Origin: Chlorobium sp. N1
GTDB lineage: Bacteria > Bacteroidota > Chlorobiia > Chlorobiales > Chlorobiaceae
Assembly: GCF_004332115.1 (NCBI RefSeq)
Contig: NZ_SJPA01000008.1
Coordinates: 28,682 to 92,681 of the forward strand
Direction of reading: 5' to 3'
DNA: 64,000 bases
Shown: positions 54,499-63,886 of the stretch, piece after piece
Numbering within the stretch: the first letter of the stretch is position 1
Layout: each line of letters starts with the position of its first letter
The notes under the pieces: model-generated
Databases searched by the model: none
Told to the model about the DNA's origin: nothing
The model's input: only the letters and a program-made list of their open reading frames with translations
Program-made: the position numbers and the translations under genes

Positions 54499-55116
54499 TC
54501 AGGCCCGGGTGCTTTTGCTGCCGTTTGCCCGGATGGTGTTTCCGCCGCTCCCTTTCGGCCTTCCGCGTTTCTTGGCGGGCGGTTTCTCCGCCGGCTTTCC
54601 GCCCTCATCTTCATCGTCGTCGTCCATGCACCGGTCCATGAACTCATCGTCCTCGATCGCTTCAGCGCCGATAGCCTCATCATCGAGTTCGTCGAGATCC
54701 TCACCGGTGTCCTCATCCGTGCCGTCGAAGTCGGAGGCTTTCTGTTTTCCCTTTGCGCCGCGGCGGGTTTTCATGGCCGGTTCCACAAGGGTCATGACCT
54801 CGTTGATCGAAGAGAAGATGTAGAGCTGCTTGTCGAGGCTGGTGAGCTTGAGCAGGTCCTTGATCTGCTGGCAGAGGGCTACGAAGATGGCAAGGCCGTG
54901 GGCCTTGTTGGCGAGCTGGTGGGTGAGAAGGATGGAGCTGATTCCGCAGGAGTCGATGGCCTTGACCTGGTTGAAGTCGACGATGAGGTTGGTGCTCCCG
55001 CCGTCTATCAGCTCCTCGATGGTCGTCTGGTAGGCCTTGCCGTGCCGGAAATCAAAGACCTGCTCCTCGATTTTCAGAATGGTGAGTTCCTTGCGGTTCG
55101 TTACTGAGTGCTTCAT
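54499..55116 (-). CDS. STAS-domain protein with acidic linker and AT-hook-like tail
   Basis: 205 residues. Residues 10-110 are a STAS anti-sigma-antagonist domain with LIVDFNQVKAIDSCGISSIL; at the usual phospho-Ser position of SpoIIAA stands Cys57 (DSCG). A strongly acidic stretch (about 127-171) leads to KPPAKKRGRPKGSGG, whose RGRP core (184-187) is an AT-hook. Such a fusion suggests a DNA-associated or differently regulated partner-switch protein; inference. No anti-sigma kinase is adjacent. Confidence 0.85.
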   Translation of the reverse strand: MKHSVTNRKELTILKIEEQVFDFRHGKAYQTTIEELIDGGSTNLIVDFNQVKAIDSCGISSILLTHQLANKAHGLAIFVALCQQIKDLLKLTSLDKQLYIFSSINEVMTLVEPAMKTRRGAKGKQKASDFDGTDEDTGEDLDELDDEAIGAEAIEDDEFMDRCMDDDDEDEGGKPAEKPPAKKRGRPKGSGGNTIRANGSKSTRA

Positions 55117-55274
55117 TGTAAATTCCTACGATAATAACTGTAAGATATTACGGGTAGAACCTGTTGTACCTCTTTTGCCGGAATGAGGGTCTCCACACTG
55201 GGCTTCAAAATCATTATAGGCAAAAAATCCACACGCAAAGAATTTTTTTTACGCGCTGAAACTCCCGCGGCTCC

Positions 55275-56324
55275 CTACCAGTCGTAGCCGAACTTCAGCC
55301 GGTAGGTGAGATCCCAGGGATCGATGCCGGCCGCCGAGTCTCCGCTGTAGTCGGCCTGGAGCTCCGCGCTGGTGCTGAAGCCTCCCTTGATGGGGACCTT
55401 CATGCCGGTCCACGTGTCGAGGACGACGCCGCTGAGGCTATTGACGTTCACGAGGCCTTTCTGGCGGTGGTAGAAGGTGATGGCGTCGGTCCAGAGCCGG
55501 TGGCTGAAGTCGACCGACCAGGAGCCGGCCATGTAGTTGTTGTCGGGTTCGGCCGTGAAGCGCTCGGTGACCAGGTCGGTACCAAGTTCGGTGCTGAGCC
55601 TTGTTTCGGGAGTGCGGATGAACTGCAGGCCGAGGTACGGGCCGCCGGCGAAGCGGAGGTCGAGACCGGCGATGCGGTCGGTCTTGAAGTCGACCTTCAG
55701 GCCGTAGTAGCGGAGGGGGGTGGCGATGTAGTCGTATTTTGCCTGTACGTACCACCTGTCGTTCGTCGTCTCGCGATCGGTCGTGTCGTATTCAAGTTCT
55801 CCCGACAGCCTCAGGCGGTGGCGGCGGTGGCGCCACTCCATTCTCGTATCGACGTCGGCTTCGTCCGAACGGGTGTTGCCCCGGTCGATGTTCAGCGAGA
55901 GCGCGGCCTCTCCCTTGAAGAGGTAGCCGTCGCCGGTCACCCAGGCTTCGGGGTTGATCTGCGATACCGGAGCCGAGCCGGCCTGCACGAGCAGTGCGCT
56001 TTGCTCTATCCTGCCGTCTTCAAGCAGGATCTTCATGGGTTTGTCGGTCGCGACCTCCCGAACCTCGCTCCATGCGATAGGAACGGTGCCGGCATAACCG
56101 GTATCGAGCCGGAGCACGCCGCCCTCCATCTTCACGACCGTGCCGCTCAGCCGGTCGCCGTTCTTGATCAGGACGCTGTCGGCCAGGGCGCTGCCGGTCG
56201 TGGCGGCAAGCAGCAGGGTGGAAAGGATCGAAAAGCACAGGGTGCGACGAAAGGAGATGCGTGCGGGAGGGCGAAATGGAGGCGTCGGGTGGTTCAAGGT
56301 CGAAGTTCCGGTCGGGGGTTGCAT
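55275..56324 (-). CDS. DUF481 outer-membrane beta-barrel protein
   Basis: 349 residues. A signal peptide follows a longish N-terminus (cleavage near SALA, residue 48). Residues about 50-120 are a small beta domain (VLIKNGDRLSGTVVKMEGGVLRLDT), then a DUF481 (YdiY-like) barrel with alternating strands ending in KFGYDW, whose terminal aromatic is the outer-membrane assembly signal. The function is unknown. The Met at 56324 is the best start; upstream reading would overlap 56473-56718 on the other strand. Confidence 0.85.
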   Translation of the reverse strand: MQPPTGTSTLNHPTPPFRPPARISFRRTLCFSILSTLLLAATTGSALADSVLIKNGDRLSGTVVKMEGGVLRLDTGYAGTVPIAWSEVREVATDKPMKILLEDGRIEQSALLVQAGSAPVSQINPEAWVTGDGYLFKGEAALSLNIDRGNTRSDEADVDTRMEWRHRRHRLRLSGELEYDTTDRETTNDRWYVQAKYDYIATPLRYYGLKVDFKTDRIAGLDLRFAGGPYLGLQFIRTPETRLSTELGTDLVTERFTAEPDNNYMAGSWSVDFSHRLWTDAITFYHRQKGLVNVNSLSGVVLDTWTGMKVPIKGGFSTSAELQADYSGDSAAGIDPWDLTYRLKFGYDW

Positions 56325-56472
56325 AAAACGGGGGCAACCTAACTCCTTTTTCCCTAAAGCGCAAATTTCCCCCCACTTCCGCCAGTTTCCCGGCGGGCAT
56401 GCTGTTGCAATGGTTGCGGGGATTTCGTTAATTAAGGCTTCCTTGTTTTCCATCACGTAACCAGCCTTCCCC

Positions 56473-56718
56473 ATGCAGACCATATACGCCGACGGCATCG
56501 CCAACATCACGCTCATCGACGGAGTCATCCGGATGGACCTCGTCAACGTCACCAAAATCGAGGACCAGCAGGCCAGCGCCCGCCCCGTGGCCGCCGTGGC
56601 CATGTCCATGCAGGGCATGCTTCGTACCCACGACCAGCTCGGCAAGGCGATCGAGAAGATGGTCGCCGACGGCATCCTTACGAAGAACGAGCCGCAGGAG
56701 CCGGCTGGCGGCAAGTAA
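56473..56718 (+). CDS. Conserved hypothetical protein, 81 residues
   Basis: N-terminal beta-strands (YADGIANITLIDGVIRMDLVNVT), then a helix (MSMQGMLRTHDQLGKAIEKMVADG). Short, without signal peptide. It looks like a small dimeric protein; I recognise no named domain. A GC-rich hairpin follows at about 56749-56775 (GGGCTCCC/GGGGGCCC). Confidence 0.72.
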   Translation: MQTIYADGIANITLIDGVIRMDLVNVTKIEDQQASARPVAAVAMSMQGMLRTHDQLGKAIEKMVADGILTKNEPQEPAGGK

Positions 56719-57621
56719 TCGCCGCGTTCCGCACTTCTGAACGGTAACGGGCTCCCTTCCGGGGGCCCTCTTGTTGATCTTCCCTCCCTGCCGCCAGGCG
56801 CCCCCTCTCCACCCTCTGCACCGTACAACCATCTCATTCGGTTCGCCCCTCCGTCATTTTCGCTCTCCTGCAGATGCGTATGGTACTGCCATTGTCCGAT
56901 ATCAGCTCCTATACTATCGAGAGGTCGTCCCGGAAAAGAGTCGTGGACGACCGTATTGATATCGGTACTTGTCTGCATGTTGAGTTTTTAGTAAAAAACG
57001 GACGCACGGCCCATGCTCTGTGCCGGGGCGGAAGCCTGTATCTCATACTGTGGAGGGTGTATAGTCTGGAGAGGTTCTGATATGGGTTTCCGTAGGGTTT
57101 CACTGTAATGGCGCAATTATTCCTATCCAGCAGTGATGCATGGGGTCGAACATCGTCTCCTATAGCAGTTTCTGTTATATCTTTTGGTCTGGAGGTGTGG
57201 TTTGCTTGTGTTGCCGCTCCGATTTGGCCGTAGTATTCCCTTGATGCAAAGCAAGGCGTGACTGATCTGGGCATGCGGTGTAGGTGGGAGCCTGTTACAG
57301 TCCCTGTTTTGTTTTATCTCATTTTTTTGACGCTTTCTATGGGTATTCGTCGGGCTTTATGTTTTTCTTCCGTTTTCCACTATAAAATGAAGCGCTTTAG
57401 GATGCAAAAAGCACTCTACGGAGTGCAGTGTAATCGCAACGCACCTTATAGAGTGTGGTGCGGCAGCGTTTCTGTCTCTATACTGTTGCTCAAATCATTA
57501 CGGGGAAATGCGTCGGATTTTCTGTTGTCGCACATCCTCGGGTGCAAGACTTCTGGATGTGTCTCAGAGTGGCGAAGCTATTGGAGAAATAATCGACGTT
57601 ACAATAAGTAAGGATGATGCG
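56719..57621. other. Long stretch without a convincing gene
   Basis: About 900 bases. The first 60 hold the hairpin noted above. From about 56990 base composition shifts toward AT, and open frames on both strands lack starts, ribosome sites or recognisable motifs. Before the XRE gene two inverted repeats stand together: GCACTC/GAGTGC (57411-57426) and GCACC/GGTGC (57441-57461), possible operators. It marks the left edge of a second variable zone. Confidence 0.5.
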
Positions 57622-57849
57622 ATGCTCGCATTACAGCTCGGCAGAAACATCCGGGCAGAGCGCTCACGGAACGGATGGAGTCAGGAGCGCCTGGCCGAAG
57701 AGTCGAGGCTGCACAGGACCTATGTCGGCGTCATCGAGAGGGGGGAGAAGAGGATTACCGTCTGCAATTGCAAAAAAATTGCCTGTGCCCTTGGATTGCC
57801 TCTCTGGGAGCTCATTCGCATGAGCGAGGAAAATGGTTTGTCAGAATAG
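57622..57849 (+). CDS. XRE-family helix-turn-helix regulator
   Basis: 75 residues, almost only the HTH domain: LGRNIRAERSRNGWSQERLAEES, RTYVGVIERGEK and CALGLPLWELI. The pattern is close to restriction-modification controller proteins, but no methylase or nuclease is nearby. ATG 57622 follows AAGGA. A longer frame upstream (to 57508) lacks a ribosome site. Confidence 0.85.
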   Translation: MLALQLGRNIRAERSRNGWSQERLAEESRLHRTYVGVIERGEKRITVCNCKKIACALGLPLWELIRMSEENGLSE

Positions 57850-57900
57850 ACAGATGCCCCCGTCCGCAGTGTAATCCCCCTGACCCCCGTCCACCAATCG

Positions 57901-58001
57901 TTTTTTTTGTATTCAGCCTGATGGCGTCCCGTGAGGGGCGGCGGCGGAGCCTTGTCCACTCGGAGGGGTTCCTCTCCAGTCTTTTTTTTCGGTGCCGTTT
58001 C
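57901..58001 (+). repeat. Direct repeat, copy 1 (left of ParA-like gene)
   Basis: 101 bp starting with eight T and a G, containing CCTGATGGCGT, GAGCCTTGTC and ending GTGCCGTTTC. The copy at 58698-58796 has the same blocks in the same order and nearly equal length; the first half is about 80% identical by eye. A partial third unit (CCCAATCGCAA followed by eight T and a G) lies at 58031-58050. Confidence 0.7.
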
Positions 58002-58103
58002 TGATCCTGACCCCCCACCCCCAACCCCAGCCCAATCGCAATTTTTTTTGATGATTTCGTGGCCTGCCGCAATCAAGCTGCCGCTTAGCCGGGAGCCATC
58101 TTC

Positions 58104-58718
58104 ATGAGTTGTGATCCGGCTGTCGCCCTGGCGGTCCTCTCTGTTGGCGGAGATGGGTGTGAGGCGTACCGGATCGCAACTGCCATGTTGCGAGCGGGTG
58201 TTTCGACGATGCTGGTGCGCCTGGGAGCGTCCGCTCATGGCGCCCCATGCTCCGGGGTGGACGAGATGGCTTTGTGTTGCTGCTCCGAGGCTTCATCGCT
58301 GGGTTTGTGCCTGGATGAGGCCCGCAACCGATGCCGCTGCATCTTCGTCGAGAGTTCCGGCTCCATTTCCGACGATGTGCGCACGAGGGTCCTGTGCGCG
58401 GTGGATTCCGTGCTCATCACGGTCGATGCGTCCGAGCCGTTGTTCGCAGAGACGGGCCGGCTGCTTGCCGCCATCGCCGAGGTGCGCAGGGCGTCGAACC
58501 CGGAACTCGCCTTCCGGGGCGCTTTGATTACTTCGTATGATGAGCGCCTCAGTGAGAACCGGCGCAACGCCTCGAGCGTCAGGAGTATTTTCGGTGGCAG
58601 TGTGTTCAGCACCCGTATCCGGGGAGTGTACGACGAATAGGGCTATGCGGCCCTGGCCGATGAGCTGTCGCTCCAGCTGAGGATCCGCCGGCAACACTTT
58701 TTTTTGCATCAAGCCTGA
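58104..58718 (+). pseudogene. Degenerate ParA/MinD-like ATPase
   Basis: Open to TAG 58640 (178 residues). Residues about 78-175 follow the ParA C-terminal pattern: CRCIFVESSGS..., DSVLITVDASEPLFAETGRL, ALITSYDERLSENR and FGGSVFSTRIRGV. The Walker A loop is gone: where KGGVGKT should be there is SVGGDGCEAY. In frame after the stop come GYAALADELSLQLRIRR, resembling the ParA terminal helix, so a segment and a sense codon seem lost. A non-ATPase relative is possible, but decay is likelier. Confidence 0.65.
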
Positions 58719-58796
58719 TGGCGTTTCGTAAAGGGCTGGGGCTGAGCCTTGTCTGTTCTGGGGTATCACCTCTTTGTCTTTACGCAGTGCCGTTTC
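58698..58796 (+). repeat. Direct repeat, copy 2 (right of ParA-like gene)
   Basis: 99 bp matching 57901-58001 in block order: eight T and a G, CCTGATGGCGT, GAGCCTTGTC, GTGCCGTTTC. It overlaps the end of the decayed ParA-like frame and leads into the leader of the polysaccharide operon. Confidence 0.7.
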
Positions 58797-58872
58797 GGCC
58801 TCTCGCCTCGGGGCGTCGGCGCTTCTCAGCTCAACGTCCCGATATGTGATAACAATCATAGCCCCGTATGCC

Positions 58873-59442
58873 ATGAACACAAACTTGAAGAAGATCGTCG
58901 CAGCGTGCCTGCTCATGCAGATGGTCCTTTCGCCATTCATTGCCCTGAGTGTCCGGGCTGAATCCTATCCGTCGGCCCTCTACGATTCTCCGTCAAGGAG
59001 TTACGCCCCCTATGCACAGCAGGGTCGCCAGCAGGCCATGCCGAGCTATGGCATGCCGCTTGACACCTATTTCCCTGATGACATGGGCAACATCCTTATG
59101 TATGTCAACGTTCTCGGTGAAGTCTATAAGCCCGGTCAGCATATCGTCAGGCAGGATTCCGATGTTTCCACGGTGCTTTCCCTTGTGGGTGGAGCCAAGG
59201 AGGATGCCAACCTGAAAAAGGCCAAGATCATGCGTTACAAGCCGGATGAGAATGGCCGCCAGGTGTATGGCGTCAACCTGCAGGACTACCTGGACAAGGG
59301 CGATCGGACGCAGTTCGTCGAACTGAAGCCGAGCGATACCATCGTGATCCCGAAAAAGAAAGGGATCGATGGCAACATGGCGCTCAGGATCGCCGGCCTC
59401 ATCGTATCGGTTGCCAGCGTCTTCGCCATCGTCAACGACTGA
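58873..59442 (+). CDS. Polysaccharide export protein with SLBB domain (Wza-like)
   Basis: 189 residues with a signal peptide (cleavage after VRA near residue 28). An SLBB/polysaccharide-export region spans about 73-130 ([30 protein letters not shown]), and a C-terminal hydrophobic helix ([15 protein letters not shown]) follows. It is shorter than Wza and lacks the Poly_export N-domain and lipobox, so it is a minimal version. It is first in the polysaccharide operon, 57 bp before the autokinase. Confidence 0.87.
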   Translation: MNTNLKKIVAACLLMQMVLSPFIALSVRAESYPSALYDSPSRSYAPYAQQGRQQAMPSYGMPLDTYFPDDMGNILMYVNVLGEVYKPGQHIVRQDSDVSTVLSLVGGAKEDANLKKAKIMRYKPDENGRQVYGVNLQDYLDKGDRTQFVELKPSDTIVIPKKKGIDGNMALRIAGLIVSVASVFAIVND

Positions 59443-59499
59443 TGCGCGCACTACCCAGCCCCTCGATTCTCAACCCCCAACCCCCTTCCACTCTTAGCG

Positions 59500-61917
59500 A
59501 TGCATAACGACTCCAGGCCGCTGCAGAAGGAGATCAATATTTCTGAAATCCTGGGGATCCTCTGGCAGCGGAGGGGTCTCATGGGTTCCGTCATGGCGGT
59601 GGCGCTTCTCCTGGCCCTGCTTGCGCACTTTTCAGCCACTCCGGAATATCGGCCTTCTTCGATCGTGCTGATCAAAACGGACAAGAGCAGTGCGACGGCA
59701 GAAAAATTCCTCGATCCTTTCGGCTCGCTGGCCGGGGTTTCGATCGAAAACGACATTGAGCTGCTGAAGTCCTTTCCTCTTGCCGAAGCGGCAATCCGGA
59801 GCCTCTATTACTCAAACGATCGCAAGCCGCTCGAACTGTTCGCAGAGCGCGAATTCGTCCCGAAGGCCTTCATGCCGTTTCGATGGATGAAGAGATCGGG
59901 GGGGGGCGAGGAGCCCCAGATGAGCGAAGAGCAGCTCATTCGGAAATACGCGGGTGCTTTGCAAAAACGGATCATGGTCGCAAACAGCCGCGACACCGAT
60001 ATTCTCGACGTCTCCGTTTCAAGCCCGTTTGCTGACGAGTCGGCCGTGCTGACCAACGCGCTCTGCAGGGCGTATGTGAATAAGGATATCGAGTGGAACG
60101 CCGACCAGGCCCTGCAGGTCAAGGGGTTTGTGAGCGAGCAGCTCGTTGAGCAGCAGGCGGAGATCCGGGCGACGGACGAGCGTCTTTCCGCCTACATGAA
60201 GCAGAAGAACATCTATGAGCTTACCGGCAACGCAGAGAACCTGCTGCAGAAGCTTGTCGAGGCGGAATCCCGCTACAATGACGCACTCTCGGAATACAAC
60301 ATTCTCAAAAAAAGGCAGGAGTACATCACCCGCAAGCTCTCGGACGAGGAGAGGGCTTTTTCGGCGAAGGTGTCGCGCAATATCGATCGGCAGGCCCAGG
60401 AGCTCAAGACCCGGATACGGCAGGAGGAGACGGGCATAATCGGGCAGGTGGCGGCGACGGATATGAAAAAACAGGAGCTCGCGGCCCTCAAGCAGCGGCT
60501 CCGGGAGCTTACCCGCAACGCCATGGCCGGCGAGCTCGCCTTTTCCAACAAGGCACGCCAGTTCCAGTTCGACCTGATTTCCGAGCAGCTCCAGACCGAG
60601 ATCCGCCTTGCCGAGCTCAGCTACATCGCCGACGAGTACAAGCGCTCCAAGGACTATTACGACGCCCAGCTCAACAAGCTGCCCCAGAAGCAGCTTGAGT
60701 ATGCCCGTTTGCAGCGTGACCGCGAGGTGCAGAGCAATACCTATACCTTCCTGAAGGGAAAACTGGAGGAGTCGCGCATACAGATCGCCTCGGAGGTCGG
60801 AAAGGTTGTCGTCGTCGGGCCGGCATATCCGCCCGAGAGGCCGGTTGCACCGAGCCTGCGCAAAACCCTGCTTGTCGCATTGATGCTTGGATTGGGCGTA
60901 GGGGGAGCGTTGGTCCGCCTGCTCGAGGCCCAGGACAATTCCCTTCGGGACGATACGTTCCTCACTGAGCACGGGTTCATAACCCTTGCCACCATCCCGT
61001 ACGTTGCTCCGGACGAAAGCGCAGGGATACCTGAAAGCCTGAGGAAAAAGATCGCGGGTATCTCGGCCGCATTGCCGGGGTTGCTGGGCCGCAGCTACGC
61101 CAAAGGCAAGGCGAAAACCCCGCCCGACGGGGGGGCACCGGTTGCGGATGGCGTTTCGGCGCTCAACGGCACCTCGCCTGCCAACCCCTTCGTGCTCATG
61201 GCCGGGCAGCTCTCCTCGCATCTTGCCGAGTCGTTCCGGGACCTGCGCACCAACATCATCTTTTCCCGTGCCGACAGCGAACTCAACTCCATCCTGGTCA
61301 CCGGCACCAGCATCGGCGAAGGCAAGTCGACCGTCGCGCTGAACCTCGCCTTTTCCTTCGCCCTGATCGGCAAGAAGGTGCTGGTCGTCGACTGCGACCT
61401 CCGTCGACCAGCCCAGCACAGGATCGCCAGTGTCCCGCGTTCTCCCGGCCTCTCCAATTACCTGACGGGGGTGTCATCTGAGGTGTCCGGCCTGATCAAG
61501 GCAACGGCATTGCATGAACGTCTCTTTATCCTGCCGGCGGGGAGAAAAAGCCCCAATCCAAACGAACTGCTCGGATCGAACAAGATGGCAGAGCTGCTCC
61601 GCCAGCTTGAGAGTGACTGGGACATGGTCATCATAGACTCGCCGCCGGCGGTCATGCTGAGCGACGCCGCGATCCTGTCGAGATCTGCCGACGCCATCCT
61701 GATGGTTGCCCGCATAGGCCATAGCCAAAGATCCTTGCTCAGGGAGGCGATGGCGACCGATTTCGTCAAGAAGGCCTGCCTTGGCGTGGCGGTCATCGGT
61801 CCGCAGGACCCGAGCGGTTACGGCCGCTACCACGGAAGGTACGGCTATAACGGGTATAACCATGCCGAGCCTTCTGCTGCAGAAGAGCGTGAGGTGGCCG
61901 GCAACGTGTTGCGCTGA
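59500..61917 (+). CDS. Polysaccharide co-polymerase / tyrosine autokinase (Wzc family)
   Basis: 805 residues. The N-terminal Wzz domain has a first membrane helix at about 28-46, a long periplasmic coiled-coil region (about 205-410) and a second helix near 455. The cytoplasmic BY-kinase has Walker [11 protein letters not shown], Walker A' [11 protein letters not shown] and Walker B MVIIDSPP. The C-terminus carries the tyrosine cluster [15 protein letters not shown] that is autophosphorylated to control polymer length and export. It lies between the SLBB protein and the initiating transferase. Confidence 0.95.
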   Translation: MHNDSRPLQKEINISEILGILWQRRGLMGSVMAVALLLALLAHFSATPEYRPSSIVLIKTDKSSATAEKFLDPFGSLAGVSIENDIELLKSFPLAEAAIRSLYYSNDRKPLELFAEREFVPKAFMPFRWMKRSGGGEEPQMSEEQLIRKYAGALQKRIMVANSRDTDILDVSVSSPFADESAVLTNALCRAYVNKDIEWNADQALQVKGFVSEQLVEQQAEIRATDERLSAYMKQKNIYELTGNAENLLQKLVEAESRYNDALSEYNILKKRQEYITRKLSDEERAFSAKVSRNIDRQAQELKTRIRQEETGIIGQVAATDMKKQELAALKQRLRELTRNAMAGELAFSNKARQFQFDLISEQLQTEIRLAELSYIADEYKRSKDYYDAQLNKLPQKQLEYARLQRDREVQSNTYTFLKGKLEESRIQIASEVGKVVVVGPAYPPERPVAPSLRKTLLVALMLGLGVGGALVRLLEAQDNSLRDDTFLTEHGFITLATIPYVAPDESAGIPESLRKKIAGISAALPGLLGRSYAKGKAKTPPDGGAPVADGVSALNGTSPANPFVLMAGQLSSHLAESFRDLRTNIIFSRADSELNSILVTGTSIGEGKSTVALNLAFSFALIGKKVLVVDCDLRRPAQHRIASVPRSPGLSNYLTGVSSEVSGLIKATALHERLFILPAGRKSPNPNELLGSNKMAELLRQLESDWDMVIIDSPPAVMLSDAAILSRSADAILMVARIGHSQRSLLREAMATDFVKKACLGVAVIGPQDPSGYGRYHGRYGYNGYNHAEPSAAEEREVAGNVLR

Positions 61918-61966
61918 ACCGGCCCGTATTCCCATCATCGTACATCACCATACCGTTCTTCCCGAC

Positions 61967-63349
61967 ATGCTCCACCTGAGACCCAACCGGTCTGTCTATA
62001 TCGCGATCCTGAGGGTTTCCGATATAGTCGCTCCGGTATCCCTGCTCTACCTGCTTTCCTTGTTGCTTGCAAGGAGGTGGAGTATCGAGTATGCAGTGCT
62101 CGGAATCGGTTCCGGCCTTCTCTTCAGTGTACAGAGCCATCTGTACGGGGCTTACGGCAACTGGAGGGGCCGCTCCATAGCCGAGAGCCTGACCATCGTG
62201 CTGAAGGCATGGGCGGCAACTTTTATTCTTCTTGTCGTAACCCTCTTTCTTTTGAAGGTATCCCACACCTTTTCCCGTGTGCTTATTCTGTCGTGGAGCG
62301 TTGCCAGCATCTTCATGTTCATGCTTGAACGATATCTTCTACGGGTTCTCCTCAAGTACATCTACAGCAAGGGCATCAACATCCGTCGTGTTGCCATTGT
62401 CGGTTCAGGCCGGTCCGCCAGGCACCTGGAAGAAGTGTTCGCTGAGCACCCTCAGCTTGGCTACAAGCTTATCGGCTATTATGATGAAGAACATGCGTGT
62501 AGTTCGGCTGAATTGCTCCGCTCCCCGAGGCTCGGCGGGCTCGACGATATCAGCACCAATGCTTCTTCGTACGACATCCACGAACTCGTCATAACGCTGC
62601 CGTTGGCAGAAAATGGGCCAGTGCCTGCAATGCTGGATCAGTTGACCAGCACCACCCTTGTCGTCAAATACGTCCCGGACATGTTTGTGGCCGAATGCAT
62701 CCATTCTAAATGGAGCACCCTCAAGGGGCTTCCCGTCATCAGCATCTTTGACTCACCGATGAGTTCCAACATGACGAGGACCCTCAAACGAGCCGAAGAC
62801 ATCCTGCTTTCAAGCATTATTCTGCTTTTCATCTGGCCGGTTATGCTCCTTATTGCCATTGGTGTCAAGCTCAGTTCGCCCGGGCCAGTGTTCTACAAGC
62901 AAACGCGTATTGGATGGAACGGCCAGCCGTTTACCATGCTCAAGTTTCGATCAATGCCTGTTGATTTGGAAGCAAACGGGACTGAATGGGGCAAATCGAA
63001 CGTAAAGGAAAAGACCCCTTTCGGGCAATTCATCCGATCGACCAGTCTTGATGAGCTCCCTCAGTTCATCAATGTCTTTTTTGGCGACATGTCCATCGTC
63101 GGGCCGCGGCCCGAACGAGATATTTATATCGAAAAAATCAGCAGCGAAGTTCCCAAATACATGCAGCGGCATATGGTCAAAGCCGGTATTACTGGACTTG
63201 CCCAGGTGAACGGCTGGAGGGGGGATACCTGCCTGAAAAAAAGGGTTGAACTGGATCTCCACTACATCTCAAACTGGTCGATTTGGCTGGATATGAAGAT
63301 CATCTTCCTGAGCACCTTCAAGGGGTGGGTACATAAGAATGCGTATTGA
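61967..63349 (+). CDS. Initiating undecaprenyl-phosphate glycosylphosphotransferase (WbaP/WcaJ family)
   Basis: 460 residues. N-terminal four-helix membrane domain (about 10-115), a Rossmann-like domain with VAIVGSGRSARHLEEVF, then one helix and the catalytic bacterial sugar-transferase domain: YKQTRIGWNGQPFTMLKFRSM, STSLDELPQFINVFFGDMSIVGPRPER and ITGLAQVNGWRG. It transfers the first sugar phosphate to the lipid carrier. ATG 61967 (MLHLRPN) was chosen as it begins the membrane domain. Confidence 0.95.
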   Translation: MLHLRPNRSVYIAILRVSDIVAPVSLLYLLSLLLARRWSIEYAVLGIGSGLLFSVQSHLYGAYGNWRGRSIAESLTIVLKAWAATFILLVVTLFLLKVSHTFSRVLILSWSVASIFMFMLERYLLRVLLKYIYSKGINIRRVAIVGSGRSARHLEEVFAEHPQLGYKLIGYYDEEHACSSAELLRSPRLGGLDDISTNASSYDIHELVITLPLAENGPVPAMLDQLTSTTLVVKYVPDMFVAECIHSKWSTLKGLPVISIFDSPMSSNMTRTLKRAEDILLSSIILLFIWPVMLLIAIGVKLSSPGPVFYKQTRIGWNGQPFTMLKFRSMPVDLEANGTEWGKSNVKEKTPFGQFIRSTSLDELPQFINVFFGDMSIVGPRPERDIYIEKISSEVPKYMQRHMVKAGITGLAQVNGWRGDTCLKKRVELDLHYISNWSIWLDMKIIFLSTFKGWVHKNAY

Positions 63350-63415
63350 CGTCTTTAGGGAGTGTGGTTGTGGCGAAGTGAATTCCTTAGTTAGGGCGAC
63401 TACGGAGTTTCTGTC

Positions 63416-63886
63416 TTGAATAAGACTGAATTGGCCGAATCTAGTCTGTCGCGGATCATATCTGGTGGCATGGCTACTTGGGCTCGCGTAGGAGTTACAG
63501 TGATTACCCAGGTCGCTTTGGTTCCACTTTATCTGTCGAAGTGGGATATCAAGATTTTTGGCGCATGGCTCCTTCTTCAGGCGGTCTGGTCAACCGTAAG
63601 CGTTGTCGATTTGGCTCATCATGACTATGTGGGGTATGAATGTCTTCGACTCGGTCCTGAGCGCCGGGCTGATATAGGTAGAATCATTCTCTCTGCAGTT
63701 CCGGTTGCAGTGTTGATCGCCTTGTGGGATTTGCTGTTAGTTTTTCTGTTGAGTCGTGAAGGGTTTGTTATGGGGTGGATTGGCTATGATGCACAGCTGT
63801 TTGTTCAATGGCGATCAGCATTGTTATTGCAGGCCTTTACAGGGCTTTTTACTGTTAGCCTTGGAGGATTAGTTAGGGCTTGCTGA
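63416..63886 (+). pseudogene. Truncated polysaccharide flippase (Wzx/MATE-like)
   Basis: 156 residues of an N-terminal flippase region: about four membrane helices including ISGGMATWARVGVTVITQVALVPLYL and FGAWLLLQAVWSTVSVVDLAHHDYVGYE. Full flippases have 400-500 residues and 12-14 helices; this one stops at LVRAC, just where an insertion-sequence-like end begins. The 5' start lacks a strong ribosome site (TTGAATAAGACT...). The missing part may resume beyond the window. Confidence 0.78.

Noticed and set aside
56325..56978. N-terminal extension of the DUF481 gene
   Set aside because: Would run antisense through the conserved small gene at 56473-56718 and put the signal peptide more than 250 residues inside.
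57258..57611. A 117-residue frame before the XRE gene
   Set aside because: Random-looking composition, no motif; it lies in the AT-shifted non-coding stretch.
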